DNA of 42,076 nucleotides from Devosia equisanguinis (GTDB lineage: Bacteria > Pseudomonadota > Alphaproteobacteria > Rhizobiales > Hyphomicrobiaceae), in NCBI GenBank assembly GCA_945862355.1, contig CAMAYR010000008.1:1-42076 (forward strand). The letters are read 5' to 3'. The notes under the pieces are model-generated. The model did not search any database. It was not told the DNA's origin and saw nothing but the letters and a program-made list of their open reading frames with translations. Numbering within the stretch: position 1 is the stretch's first letter; each line of letters starts with the position of its first letter. Below, one piece after another: positions 18,887-27,638 of the stretch. Made by a program: the position numbers and the translations under genes.

Positions 18887-19921
18887 GTGAGCTACCTCAA
18901 GGATATCGCAGTTTTCGTGAGGGTGGTGGAGCTCAAGGGCTTTGCCGCCGCGGGAAGGGCATTGGGTCTGACGGCCCCGTCGGTCAGCAAGCAGATCGCC
19001 CGGCTGGAGGCCGAGCTCGGCGTCTCATTGCTGCATCGCACAACCCACAACCTCTTCCTGACCGATGCCGGCCGCGAGTTCTACGAGCGCTGCGTGAAAG
19101 GCTTGGCCGAGCTCGAGCTTGCCCGCGCCACTGCGCTGAGCTTCAACGAGGAGCTGAAGGGCAATCTTCGCGTTCACTGCACGATGGCGATCGGCCAGGC
19201 GCTGATCGGTCCGGCGATCGTCGAGTTCATGATGGCCTATCGGGACATTCACATCGATCTCGAAATGAGCTCGATGCCGATCAATCCGATGGAGCTGCAG
19301 GTCGACGTCGCCATCCGCACACGGACGCCCCGCGAGACCGGGCCTGGCCACGTCAGCATCGGCCGCCGCATCCTGGGCAAGGTCCGCCACATCCTCGTCG
19401 CCTCGCCCGAGTATCTGGCCCGCGCCGGCCATCCAGCCTCCCTCGCCGAGATAGGCCGCCGGGAATGCCTGCTGTACTGCACCTACTCCACATTCACCGA
19501 TAGCTGGCAGTTCCACGATGGTCGGGAGGATGTCACCCTGCGGATAGAGCAGCCGCTGCTGCGCTCCAACAACTGGCTGGTCGTCCGTGAGGCAGCACTG
19601 CGCGGTCTTGGCTTGGCCCGCCTGCCCGAGTTCGCGGTCCAGGCCGACATCGTGGCCGGCCGCCTCGTCTCCCTGTTCGAGGCGGAGTTGGTCTCCGACC
19701 TTCAGATCCAGGCGCTTTTTCCCCGCACCCAGCGAATGCCAGCCAAAACGCGCTCCCTGCTCGACTTCCTGGCTCAGCGTCTTTCCGCCGAAAGCCGACA
19801 ACGCTCCGACGCCCGCACCCAGGCGGGCACCGTTCCCGCTGCTCCCGCGCCTGCAGTGATGGCCGCCGACGCAGCCCCACCCAAGCTCATTCGCACACGT
19901 ACTGATCGCAGGCGCGGCTGA
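18887..19921 (+). CDS. LysR family transcriptional regulator
   Basis: VSYLKDIAVFVRVVELKGFAAAGRALGLTAPSVSKQIARLEAELGVSLLHRTTHNLFLTDAG: LysR HTH. GTG start. Confidence 0.92.
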   Translation: MSYLKDIAVFVRVVELKGFAAAGRALGLTAPSVSKQIARLEAELGVSLLHRTTHNLFLTDAGREFYERCVKGLAELELARATALSFNEELKGNLRVHCTMAIGQALIGPAIVEFMMAYRDIHIDLEMSSMPINPMELQVDVAIRTRTPRETGPGHVSIGRRILGKVRHILVASPEYLARAGHPASLAEIGRRECLLYCTYSTFTDSWQFHDGREDVTLRIEQPLLRSNNWLVVREAALRGLGLARLPEFAVQADIVAGRLVSLFEAELVSDLQIQALFPRTQRMPAKTRSLLDFLAQRLSAESRQRSDARTQAGTVPAAPAPAVMAADAAPPKLIRTRTDRRRG

Positions 19922-19926
19922 TTCCG

Positions 19927-19970
19927 TCGCCTGCCCCCCCGGCCCTCGCCTGCCCCCCCCCTCGCCTGCC
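19927..19970. repeat. three TCGCCTGCC(C)n copies with C7 and C9 homopolymers upstream of HCHL
   Basis: tcgcctgccccccc (19927), tcgcctgccccccccc (19946), tcgcctgcc (19962); an inverse copy ggcaggcga lies at 20001. Confidence 0.9.
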
Positions 19971-20048
19971 ACTGTCGGCTCCACTTGCAGCCCGCCCCCC
20001 GGCAGGCGACAATGCCCCGCGCGACAAGCGAGACAGGGAGGTTCATGC

Positions 20049-20873
20049 ATGGGTACGCTCGGCACCTACGAGACGGTGAGGCTCGACCACGAGGACGGCA
20101 TCACGTTCGTCGTCATGAACCGACCAGAAAAGCGCAACGCGATGAGCCCGCAGTTGCATTTCGACATGCACGACGCTCTGGACGACTGCATCATGGACGA
20201 CGCAACCAAGGTCGTGGTCCTGACCGGCGCCGGCAACGCCTTTTGCGCAGGCCAGGACATCAAGGAGTTCTTCCGCGCCAGCGACAAGGACCCCAAGGCG
20301 CGCCTCAGGAACCGCCGCGCCTCCCACGCCTGGCGCTGGGAGAAGCTGTCGAAGTTCCCAAAGCCGACCATCGCGATGATCAACGGCTACTGCTTCGGCG
20401 GCGCGTTCACGCAGGTCTCCGCTTGCGACCTCGCCATTGCAGCCGATGAGGCCGTCTTCGGCCTATCGGAGGTCAACTGGGGCATCATCCCCGGCGGCAT
20501 CGTCTCCTGGAACGTCGCCAACGTTCTGGGCTTTCGCGATGCCATGTGGTTCGCGCTGACCGGCGAGACGTTCACCGGCAAGGAGGCCGCCGCCATCAAG
20601 TTCGTCAACCGGTCCGTGCCGCTGGCCGAGTTGCGCGACACCACAGTGAAGCTCGCCCACTCGTTGCAGCAGAAGAACCCCATAGCCTACCGCTACACGC
20701 GCGATGCAATCCGCTCCGTTCGCGGCATGAGCGTGGAGCAGGCAGCCGATTACCTCAACGCCAAGAGCGACGCGTTGAAGACTGGCGACCCCGAGCAGGG
20801 GCGGGAGAAGGCGATGCGCCAGTTCCTTGACGAGAAGTCCTTCAAGCCCGGCTTCGGCAACTTCAAGCGTTGA
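20049..20873 (+). CDS. p-hydroxycinnamoyl-CoA hydratase/lyase (HCHL; feruloyl-CoA hydratase-lyase type)
   Basis: Crotonase fold with HCHL-like segments: FVVMNRPEKRNAMSP, KPTIAMINGYCFGGAFTQVSACDLAIAADEAVFGLSEVNWGIIPGG, REKAMRQFLDEKSFKPGFGNFKR. SD ggagg. Confidence 0.88.
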   Translation: MGTLGTYETVRLDHEDGITFVVMNRPEKRNAMSPQLHFDMHDALDDCIMDDATKVVVLTGAGNAFCAGQDIKEFFRASDKDPKARLRNRRASHAWRWEKLSKFPKPTIAMINGYCFGGAFTQVSACDLAIAADEAVFGLSEVNWGIIPGGIVSWNVANVLGFRDAMWFALTGETFTGKEAAAIKFVNRSVPLAELRDTTVKLAHSLQQKNPIAYRYTRDAIRSVRGMSVEQAADYLNAKSDALKTGDPEQGREKAMRQFLDEKSFKPGFGNFKR

Positions 20874-20877
20874 CCCG

Positions 20878-21966
20878 ATGAAGCCACGCCGGCCCCGCGC
20901 AACGACACTGGAGCTGAAACGGGCAATGAGGCTGACAGCGATACTCGTCGTCGGCGCCATCGCTCAAATCTGCCTTGGTGTTGGCACCGCTTCCGCCGCC
21001 GGCGCCGACGCCTCCACTGTCGCGAAGGCCCGCGCCGAAGGCCGCCTCGTCTGGCTCACCACCCAAATTCTCGGCGAGCTGGCCCTGCCGCTGGCTGCTG
21101 CCTTCAAGTCCGCCTACGGCATCGAGGTCACCGTCCAGCGGGCACACCCGCGCCAGACGGCCGACCGGCTCGTTCAGGCTGCCCGCACCCCCCGGACGGG
21201 CATCGACGTCGTGGACGGACGCAGCGCGATCCCCCATCTGAAGCGCGCCGGACTGATCACTCCCCTCGCCCCCGAGACCCTTCGCCTGCTGCCAACCCAA
21301 CTTGTGGACCGCGACGGCTTTTGGGTCGCGACCAACGTGTACTTTCACGCCGTCGCCGTTAACACGGAGCGGGTTCGCCCTGACCACCGCCCTCGCACAC
21401 TGGAGGACCTGCTTCGTCCGGACTGGCGCGGCCGGATAGCCTGGAGCGGTCAATCCACGCTGTCCGGCGGCGCGGGCTTCATCGGCACCGTGCTGGCCGA
21501 CCGTGGTGACGAAGCCGGGCGAGCGTTCCTGGCCAGGCTAGCCGACCAGCAGATCGCCACTTTCGACGTGCCATCCCGACAGATCGTCGAGATGCTGATC
21601 GCCGGTACGTTCGATGTGGCGCTGCAGGTCTACGCCCACCAGGCCTCGATCAGCGCCGGCCGCGGCGCGCCGATCACCTGGCTGCCGATCGAGCCCCTGA
21701 CCAGCAGCGTCACCGCCGTCGGCATTACGCGGCAAGCCCCGCACCCGACCGCCGCGCGCCTGTTTCTCGAGTTCATGCTGTCGCGACCGGGCCAGGAGAT
21801 CTTCCGCGAGGCAGACCACATTCCCGCCTCACCCGACGTCGAGCCGAAGGATACGAGCTTGCGCCCACGGAATGGCAAGCCCCGCGCGGTCTTCTTTTCA
21901 CCCGAGGAGATCGAGGAGCAGATGCCGGCATGGCAGAAGTTGCAGGACGCATTGCTCAAGAAATGA
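20878..21966 (+). CDS. ABC transporter / extracellular solute-binding protein
   Basis: Signal-like N-terminus, then AEGRLVWLTTQILGELALPLAAAFKSAYGIEVTVQRA...RTLEDLLRPDWRGRIAW...LFLEFMLSRPGQEIF, as in Fbp-like binding proteins. Confidence 0.82.
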   Translation: MKPRRPRATTLELKRAMRLTAILVVGAIAQICLGVGTASAAGADASTVAKARAEGRLVWLTTQILGELALPLAAAFKSAYGIEVTVQRAHPRQTADRLVQAARTPRTGIDVVDGRSAIPHLKRAGLITPLAPETLRLLPTQLVDRDGFWVATNVYFHAVAVNTERVRPDHRPRTLEDLLRPDWRGRIAWSGQSTLSGGAGFIGTVLADRGDEAGRAFLARLADQQIATFDVPSRQIVEMLIAGTFDVALQVYAHQASISAGRGAPITWLPIEPLTSSVTAVGITRQAPHPTAARLFLEFMLSRPGQEIFREADHIPASPDVEPKDTSLRPRNGKPRAVFFSPEEIEEQMPAWQKLQDALLKK

Positions 21967-22000
21967 GAACGGTCCGGCCCGAAACCTTCCAATGCTCTTG

Positions 22001-22585
22001 TCAGCCCGCCTTCAAATCGCGCACGGGCCGCAGGATGCGTGCGGGCCGTCGCGACGAATGACGGCCACCTTCCGCCGTGAAGCTGATGCCCGGCGGCAGG
22101 CATCCAGCAGCCAGCAACTCCGCCGACGAGATTTCCCTGGCCTCCACCGGAGCTTCCACCGGAGCTTCGCCCACCGACGCTGTGATCACCCTGCTGCGCA
22201 AGTCGCGCACGCTTACGGCGGCCACCACCAGCCCCCGCGCATCGAGCCTTTCGGGGCGATCGATCGCCTCTGGCTCCACCGTCGCCTTCTGGAAATGCCG
22301 GTTCAGCGCGATGCCCTCCGCGGGCCGCGAGAAGCGCACGCCGAGCCTGTTGCCTTGGGCATGACGCGGCTCGCACAGCAGATTGAAGCTCGTCTCCTCT
22401 ACGATCAGGCGGAACGAAGCCGCCTTCGGCGCCGGCACCTCGAAAGTCAGCAGCGCGCCACCGTCCGAGAGGTTTTCGATAGTGCACGGCATCTGCACAT
22501 TCCCCGAAAACACGCCCCGCGCCGCGATATGACTTGATCGCCGTCCGAACCGGCGATGCTCGCTCTCTCCCATCGACGCACCCAT
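22001..22585 (-). CDS. PilZ domain-containing protein
   Basis: HRRFGRRSSHIAARGVFSGNVQMPCTIENLSDGGALLTF: RxxxR and D/NxSxxG c-di-GMP-binding motifs. Confidence 0.78.
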   Translation of the reverse strand: MGASMGESEHRRFGRRSSHIAARGVFSGNVQMPCTIENLSDGGALLTFEVPAPKAASFRLIVEETSFNLLCEPRHAQGNRLGVRFSRPAEGIALNRHFQKATVEPEAIDRPERLDARGLVVAAVSVRDLRSRVITASVGEAPVEAPVEAREISSAELLAAGCLPPGISFTAEGGRHSSRRPARILRPVRDLKAG

Positions 22586-22912
22586 GACTCGAAAGATCAG
22601 TCGTCGAACAATAGAGCCTCCAGCGACGCTCGATCCTGATACGATAGGCGAACAGCGTTATAGTTTGCTGAACAGGAGCCAAACTCCCGCGACCGAGGCA
22701 CTTCCCGGAATGAGCCGCCGACTGGAAACTCGGTGTTGACTTCCCCGACATCTCCGCCATTCCGGAAATCTCAATGCAGCCCCCGTCATGGCCCGCCCCG
22801 GACTCCGATCCTGATCGGGCCGTGACGTCGGCGATTGGAGCATCGAGGGCCGTGCGCAGTTACTGAAGATATCAAGACCTCGGTTGCCTGCCCCCGCTTC
22901 AAGCGCCCAGTT

Positions 22913-22951
22913 GCCAACGCCCGGTGCCAACGCCCGGTGCCATCCCCCGGT
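22913..22951. repeat. 13-bp tandem repeat gccaacgcccggt x2 plus one imperfect copy
   Basis: 22913-22925 and 22926-22938 identical; 22939-22951 gccatcccccggt; flanked by two cggttgcctgccccc copies (22881, 22949). Confidence 0.92.
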
Positions 22952-23012
22952 TGCCTGCCCCCCTCCGACGTGCATAGCCTTGCCGGCCACCGACCGAGGG
23001 AGACCATCGACC

Positions 23013-23807
23013 ATGCCCATGATCCAATCCACCGACGCCGACATCTACTATGAGGTCAGCGGCAGCGGCACGCCGGTACTTCTGATCGCCGGCCTGGGCG
23101 GCGTCGGCGCGACGTGGGGCCCGCAGGTCGAATTGTTCGCCCGGCGCCACACCGTCATCCTTCCAGACCACCGCGGCACCGGCCGCTCGACACATACCCC
23201 GAAGGGCCAGACCATCGCTCAGCACGCCGCCGACTTCGCCGCCATCGTCGACGAGCTAGGCGTTGGCCCGGTCCATGTAGTCGGCTCGTCGACCGGCGGC
23301 GCGATCGGCCAGGCGATGGCGCTCGATCACGCAGGTTGCGTCAAGACCGTGACCATCGCCTCGTCGTGGGCACGCGTCGATCCGTTCTTTCGCCGCCAAT
23401 TTTCCGCACGCGCCGAGATGATTACCAAGGCCGGCATCCAGGCCGCCACCGAGATGGGCGCGCTGTTCTTGTTCGACCCGCGCTTCCAGATGGCCAATCA
23501 GCCCGTGGTGCAGGGCTGGGTGGACGCTGCCGTCAAAGGTGCCTCGCAGGCCGACATCGCGTTGCAGCGCATGGACATGATCCTCGCCCACGACAGGCTC
23601 GACGATCTGCCCCGCATCGCATGTCCGACTATGGTGATCGTCGGCGAGGCCGACTTCTGCACGCCGCCGCATCTGTCCGAGCAGATGGCCGCCGCCATCC
23701 CCGGCGCCGAACTCGCCAAGCTGCCCGGCGGCCACTTCTTCTTCATGGAGCACCCCTCGACCTTCAACGATCGCGTCGAAGCGTTCTTCACCCGCCACGG
23801 CGGCTGA
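23013..23807 (+). CDS. alpha/beta hydrolase (3-oxoadipate enol-lactonase / PcaD-like)
   Basis: MPMIQSTDADIYYEVSGSGTPVLLIAGLGG, DHRGTGRS, VGSSTGGAIGQ nucleophile, GEADFCTPP, LPGGHFFFMEHP. Confidence 0.82.
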   Translation: MPMIQSTDADIYYEVSGSGTPVLLIAGLGGVGATWGPQVELFARRHTVILPDHRGTGRSTHTPKGQTIAQHAADFAAIVDELGVGPVHVVGSSTGGAIGQAMALDHAGCVKTVTIASSWARVDPFFRRQFSARAEMITKAGIQAATEMGALFLFDPRFQMANQPVVQGWVDAAVKGASQADIALQRMDMILAHDRLDDLPRIACPTMVIVGEADFCTPPHLSEQMAAAIPGAELAKLPGGHFFFMEHPSTFNDRVEAFFTRHGG

Positions 23808-24025
23808 GACATCCCGAGGATTGCCACAAGCTGTGTGCTATACTCGCGCGTTCCGCAACGTGCGGCGAAAGGAACACGGGTCCAGGCGCTGCATTGCGGC
23901 CGCGCTGGAGTGCGATCGTCCGAGATGGAACCACCGCGGGCGTGTAGAGTACGACAAGTCAAAGGCCAGGTGCTTTCCGGCGACCCCACTTCCGCCGGAA
24001 CGACTCTGGCCCGGAGGGAAGGTGC

Positions 24026-24448
24026 ATGCAGTTCGTGTGCGATGGGCCCAACGGGACCTGGTTCCGCATCGAGACCGAGGGCGAGGCGATGCAGGAATCG
24101 CAGCTCATGGGCCATTCGGTCGAGAAGTACTTCCACGAGGCCGCGGCCGCCGCCGCCGACAGCTTCGTGCCGCCGCCGACGAGCCGCCCCTTCGAGCAGA
24201 AGATCGGCCTCAAGGAGCACGTCCAGAAGAAGATGCCGGTCTTCCTGACACTGCGCGATCGGGACGGCACCGGTCTCGTCACCGCGATGCTCCCCCCCGC
24301 AGGAAGGGACGAGCGGTCGTTCCGGCCGATCGTCGTCGGGCCGAACAACGCCGACCCCTACACGAAGCACGCCGAGGACATCAAGGCGCTCGCGCGCCAC
24401 TACGGCCTCACGCTCGATCCCGCCCGCTGCTTCCCTTATCGGCGTTGA
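24026..24448 (+). CDS. hypothetical protein
   Basis: 140-aa ORF with SD (ggaggga) before ATG; no family recognised. Confidence 0.6.
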   Translation: MQFVCDGPNGTWFRIETEGEAMQESQLMGHSVEKYFHEAAAAAADSFVPPPTSRPFEQKIGLKEHVQKKMPVFLTLRDRDGTGLVTAMLPPAGRDERSFRPIVVGPNNADPYTKHAEDIKALARHYGLTLDPARCFPYRR

Positions 24449-24533
24449 CCGCACACGAGCCTCGCAAGCCTTCGGCGTGGACGGCACTCGCGTTGTAGCA
24501 ACGCGTCGCCCCAAATCCGTCGTCCCAACGAGC

Positions 24534-24560
24534 AAAACCGCCACCCTGGAAGGATGGCGG
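24534..24560 (-). terminator. probable rpsU terminator
   Basis: Minus strand CCGCCATCCTTCCAGGGTGGCGGTTTT: ~9-bp stem with one mismatch and short T tract downstream of rpsU. Confidence 0.6.
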
Positions 24561-24567
24561 CCTCGCC

Positions 24568-24599
24568 GATCTCGTAGGATGTCGATCTCGTAGGATGAC
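24568..24599. repeat. 16-bp tandem duplication gatctcgtaggatg(t/a)c
   Basis: 24568-24583 and 24584-24599 differ at a single base. Confidence 0.95.
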
Positions 24600-24655
24600 G
24601 TCGGAAGAGGAACCGGACCAGCGCATGCCTGGACCGGATCTCTAGCCGATCGTCA

Positions 24656-24943
24656 TCAGAACGACGGACGCGGCGGACGGGGCGGACGGCCCTCGCCGGG
24701 CTTGCCGCCGACGCCGGGCTTGACCACCGGCTTGCCGGGGAGGAGCCCCTCGCGCTGCAGCTTCTTGCGGGCGAGCTTTCGGGCCCGGCGGATCGCCTCG
24801 GCCTTCTCGCGCGCCTTCTTCTCGGAAGGCTTCTCGAAATAGTTGCGGAGCTTCATCTCACGGAAGATGCCCTCACGCTGCATCTTCTTCTTCAAGGCGC
24901 GGAGCGCCTGATCAACGTTGTTATCGCGAACGAGTACCTGCAC
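24656..24943 (-). CDS. rpsU: 30S ribosomal protein S21
   Basis: [69 protein letters not shown] start at 24943. Confidence 0.96.
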   Translation of the reverse strand: MQVLVRDNNVDQALRALKKKMQREGIFREMKLRNYFEKPSEKKAREKAEAIRRARKLARKKLQREGLLPGKPVVKPGVGGKPGEGRPPRPPRPSF

Positions 24944-25395
24944 TAGGGATCCATCCTCCAGTGTGTTGATGTTCGAGGCCCCTCGGGACCCCAATCGAAT
25001 GCGGCCGGACCTACGCTGCCCCGCCGTCTCAGGTGCTAGCCCGTCTAAGGGGCAGGCTCGTCCGAGAGGCTAGATGGTGCACGGATAGAAGCCCGGATCA
25101 TGGGATGGCGGGGTTAATACGCCAAGCCCGTCCAGTTGTCCACCCCGGCAGAGACGGCACGCGCTTCGCGAGCGCGCAGAGGAGCCGAAACCGGAGCGGA
25201 TGGCACCGCGATGCAAGCATTGTCCCAACCTTCGATCTCCGCCTTGCATCGGCACACAGCAGCAGTGCGCGCGCCCGAGGCAAGACCGCCATGCAAGCCG
25301 CGCGGCTCGCTGTCACTGGACATCCGCGCGCCTTCCCGCTTTGCTGAGCCTCAACCGGCGCCGCGACGCCGACATCAACGATAGCTCGAGAGGGA

Positions 25396-27537
25396 ATGGA
25401 GATGCCGGCTTCCAAGGACGAACACACGGATAAGGTATCTGGTAAGGTATCTGGTCACGGTGCGGGCACAGAGCTGTTCGGCTCCCCCCGCACAGTCCTG
25501 TCCGCGCGCTCGCTTGCCATCGTCGGCGCATCCGAGCGGGGCCGCTGGCCCGCGCAGATCTACCAGAACCTCAAGAACCACAACTACGAAGGCAAAATCT
25601 ACCTCGTCAACGGCCGCCAGAAAGAGGTCTTCGGCCAGCCCTGCTATCCCACGCTGCGCGACCTGCCCGAGGCCGTCGAGCACGCCATAGTCATCGTGCC
25701 CGCTGCCGCAGTTCCAGCCGTGCTGGAGGACGCCGAGGCCCGCGGCGTCCAGTCGGCTACGATCTACGCCGCCGGCATCGGCGATGGCGACGATCCAGCT
25801 TCCAAGGAGCGTGGCGCGTGGCTGAAGGGTTTCATCGCACGCTCCCCCGTGCGCATCTCCGGACCCAACTGCATGGGCTACTTCAGCTACCGAGAAAAGA
25901 TTTTCGCCTATCCCAACGGCGACCTTTGCAAGCTGCCCGCCGGCCCCGTCGGCCTCGTCTTCCAGTCGGGCGGCAATTTGCAGTTCTACATGCAGGTCGC
26001 AGCCGAGCGCGGCCTGCGCTTCTCCTACGGCATCTCGACCGGCAACGAACCCGACCTCGGCCTCGAAGATTTCCTCGACTATCTGGTGGACGATCCCGAG
26101 ACGCGCCAGATCGTGCTGTTCATCGAGGGTATCCGCCGCCCCACGGCGTTCATGGCCGCCGCCGCCAAGGCGCTGAGGCTCGGCAAGCCGATCATCGCGA
26201 TCAAGACGGGCAAGTCGCTCGCCTCGCAGCAGGCCGCCCAGTCCCACACCGGTGCGATCGCCGGCGACTACGCAGCCTTCCAGGCGATGTGCGATCGCTA
26301 CGGGATCGTCGTCTGCCAGAACATGGACGACATGATCGACACGACGCTGGCCTTCCAGACGACGCGCCGGCCGAAGGGCCCGAAGATCGGCTTCGTCACG
26401 ACCTCGGGTGGCACCGTCGACCTGCTCTTCGACTACATGGAAACGGAAAGCGCCACGCTGGCCAAATTCTCCGACCAGACGATGGCCGCATTGAAACCTG
26501 TTATCCAGGACGGCATCACGCCGAAGAACCCGCTCGACGTCGGCATCCCTTCCACCAACGACGCCGCCGCCAACTGGTGCCGCATCGTCCACGACGACCC
26601 CGACGTCGACATCGTCGGCTTTTCGACGACCCAGCCGCGCAAGGGCATCGGCTACGGCGACATGGCCCCGTTCCAGAAGCTGCTCGCCGAGACGACGAAG
26701 CCCATCCTCGCCTTCGGCCGCATGATCCACCAGAGCCCGCCCGAGGCGATCGAGCAGCAGCGCTCCGTGGAAATGCCCTTCCTGCTCGGGCTCGAGCCGA
26801 CCATCCGCGCCATGAAAGCGCTGTGGTTCCACGCCGAGCGCCAGGGCAAAGCACCCCAATCCCCGCCCGCCGAGAAACCGAGCAAGCTGACCCAGGCGTC
26901 CCTCGAGGCGACGTTGGCCGAGTACGGCATCGCCTTGCCGAAATCCACGCTCGCCAAGGACGCCAAATCAGCAGCCACCGCCGCAACTGCAATCGGCTTC
27001 CCCGTCGCCCTCAAGATCCAGTCCGCCGACATCCTGCACAAGACCGAGGCCGGGGGCGTCGTCCTCGGTCTCGCCAGCGCACAGGCCGTCGAGACCGCCG
27101 CACTGGAACTGTTGAAATCCGCCAAGGCCGCCTATCCCGACGCCCGCATCGACGGCTACCTCGTGCAGGAGATGGTCTCCGGCGCCGAAGCCATCGTCGG
27201 CGCACGAGACGATGCGCTTTACGGGCCGATGCTCCTCGTCGGCTCGGGCGGCATCCTCGTCGAGTTGCTGAAAGACGCCGAGCTGTCGATGCTGCCGGTC
27301 TCGGCCAAGGAGATCACCAGCATGGTGGACAAGCTGAAGCTGTCGAAGCTTCTCGCCGGTTATCGCGGCAAGCCGCCCGCCGACCGTGCAGCGATGGAGA
27401 AAGCGATCGCAGGCCTCGCGCAATTCTTCCTCGATCACCGCGCGAAGCTGGCCGACATCGAGATCAACCCGCTTATGGTCCGCGCCGACGGCAAGGGCGC
27501 CGTGGCCGTCGATGTCCGCGTGATCTGGAAGGATTGA
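25396..27537 (+). CDS. ADP-forming (acetate--CoA ligase family) acyl-CoA synthetase
   Basis: CoA-binding domain (SLAIVGASERGRWPAQIYQNLKNHNYEGKIYLVN), phospho-His region QSHTGAIAGDYAAFQAMCDRYG, C-terminal ATP-grasp_5 (GFPVALKIQSADILHKTEAGGVVLGL...DIEINPLMV). Confidence 0.92.
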   Translation: MEMPASKDEHTDKVSGKVSGHGAGTELFGSPRTVLSARSLAIVGASERGRWPAQIYQNLKNHNYEGKIYLVNGRQKEVFGQPCYPTLRDLPEAVEHAIVIVPAAAVPAVLEDAEARGVQSATIYAAGIGDGDDPASKERGAWLKGFIARSPVRISGPNCMGYFSYREKIFAYPNGDLCKLPAGPVGLVFQSGGNLQFYMQVAAERGLRFSYGISTGNEPDLGLEDFLDYLVDDPETRQIVLFIEGIRRPTAFMAAAAKALRLGKPIIAIKTGKSLASQQAAQSHTGAIAGDYAAFQAMCDRYGIVVCQNMDDMIDTTLAFQTTRRPKGPKIGFVTTSGGTVDLLFDYMETESATLAKFSDQTMAALKPVIQDGITPKNPLDVGIPSTNDAAANWCRIVHDDPDVDIVGFSTTQPRKGIGYGDMAPFQKLLAETTKPILAFGRMIHQSPPEAIEQQRSVEMPFLLGLEPTIRAMKALWFHAERQGKAPQSPPAEKPSKLTQASLEATLAEYGIALPKSTLAKDAKSAATAATAIGFPVALKIQSADILHKTEAGGVVLGLASAQAVETAALELLKSAKAAYPDARIDGYLVQEMVSGAEAIVGARDDALYGPMLLVGSGGILVELLKDAELSMLPVSAKEITSMVDKLKLSKLLAGYRGKPPADRAAMEKAIAGLAQFFLDHRAKLADIEINPLMVRADGKGAVAVDVRVIWKD

Positions 27538-27638
27538 CAAGACTGTGTCGGCCTTGCATGGGCCGACACCGTCCAGATATTTTCATCCCGGTGCCAAGCC
27601 ACTGCCCGTCTGGCACCAATTTGCATGGAGCTGAGCAA

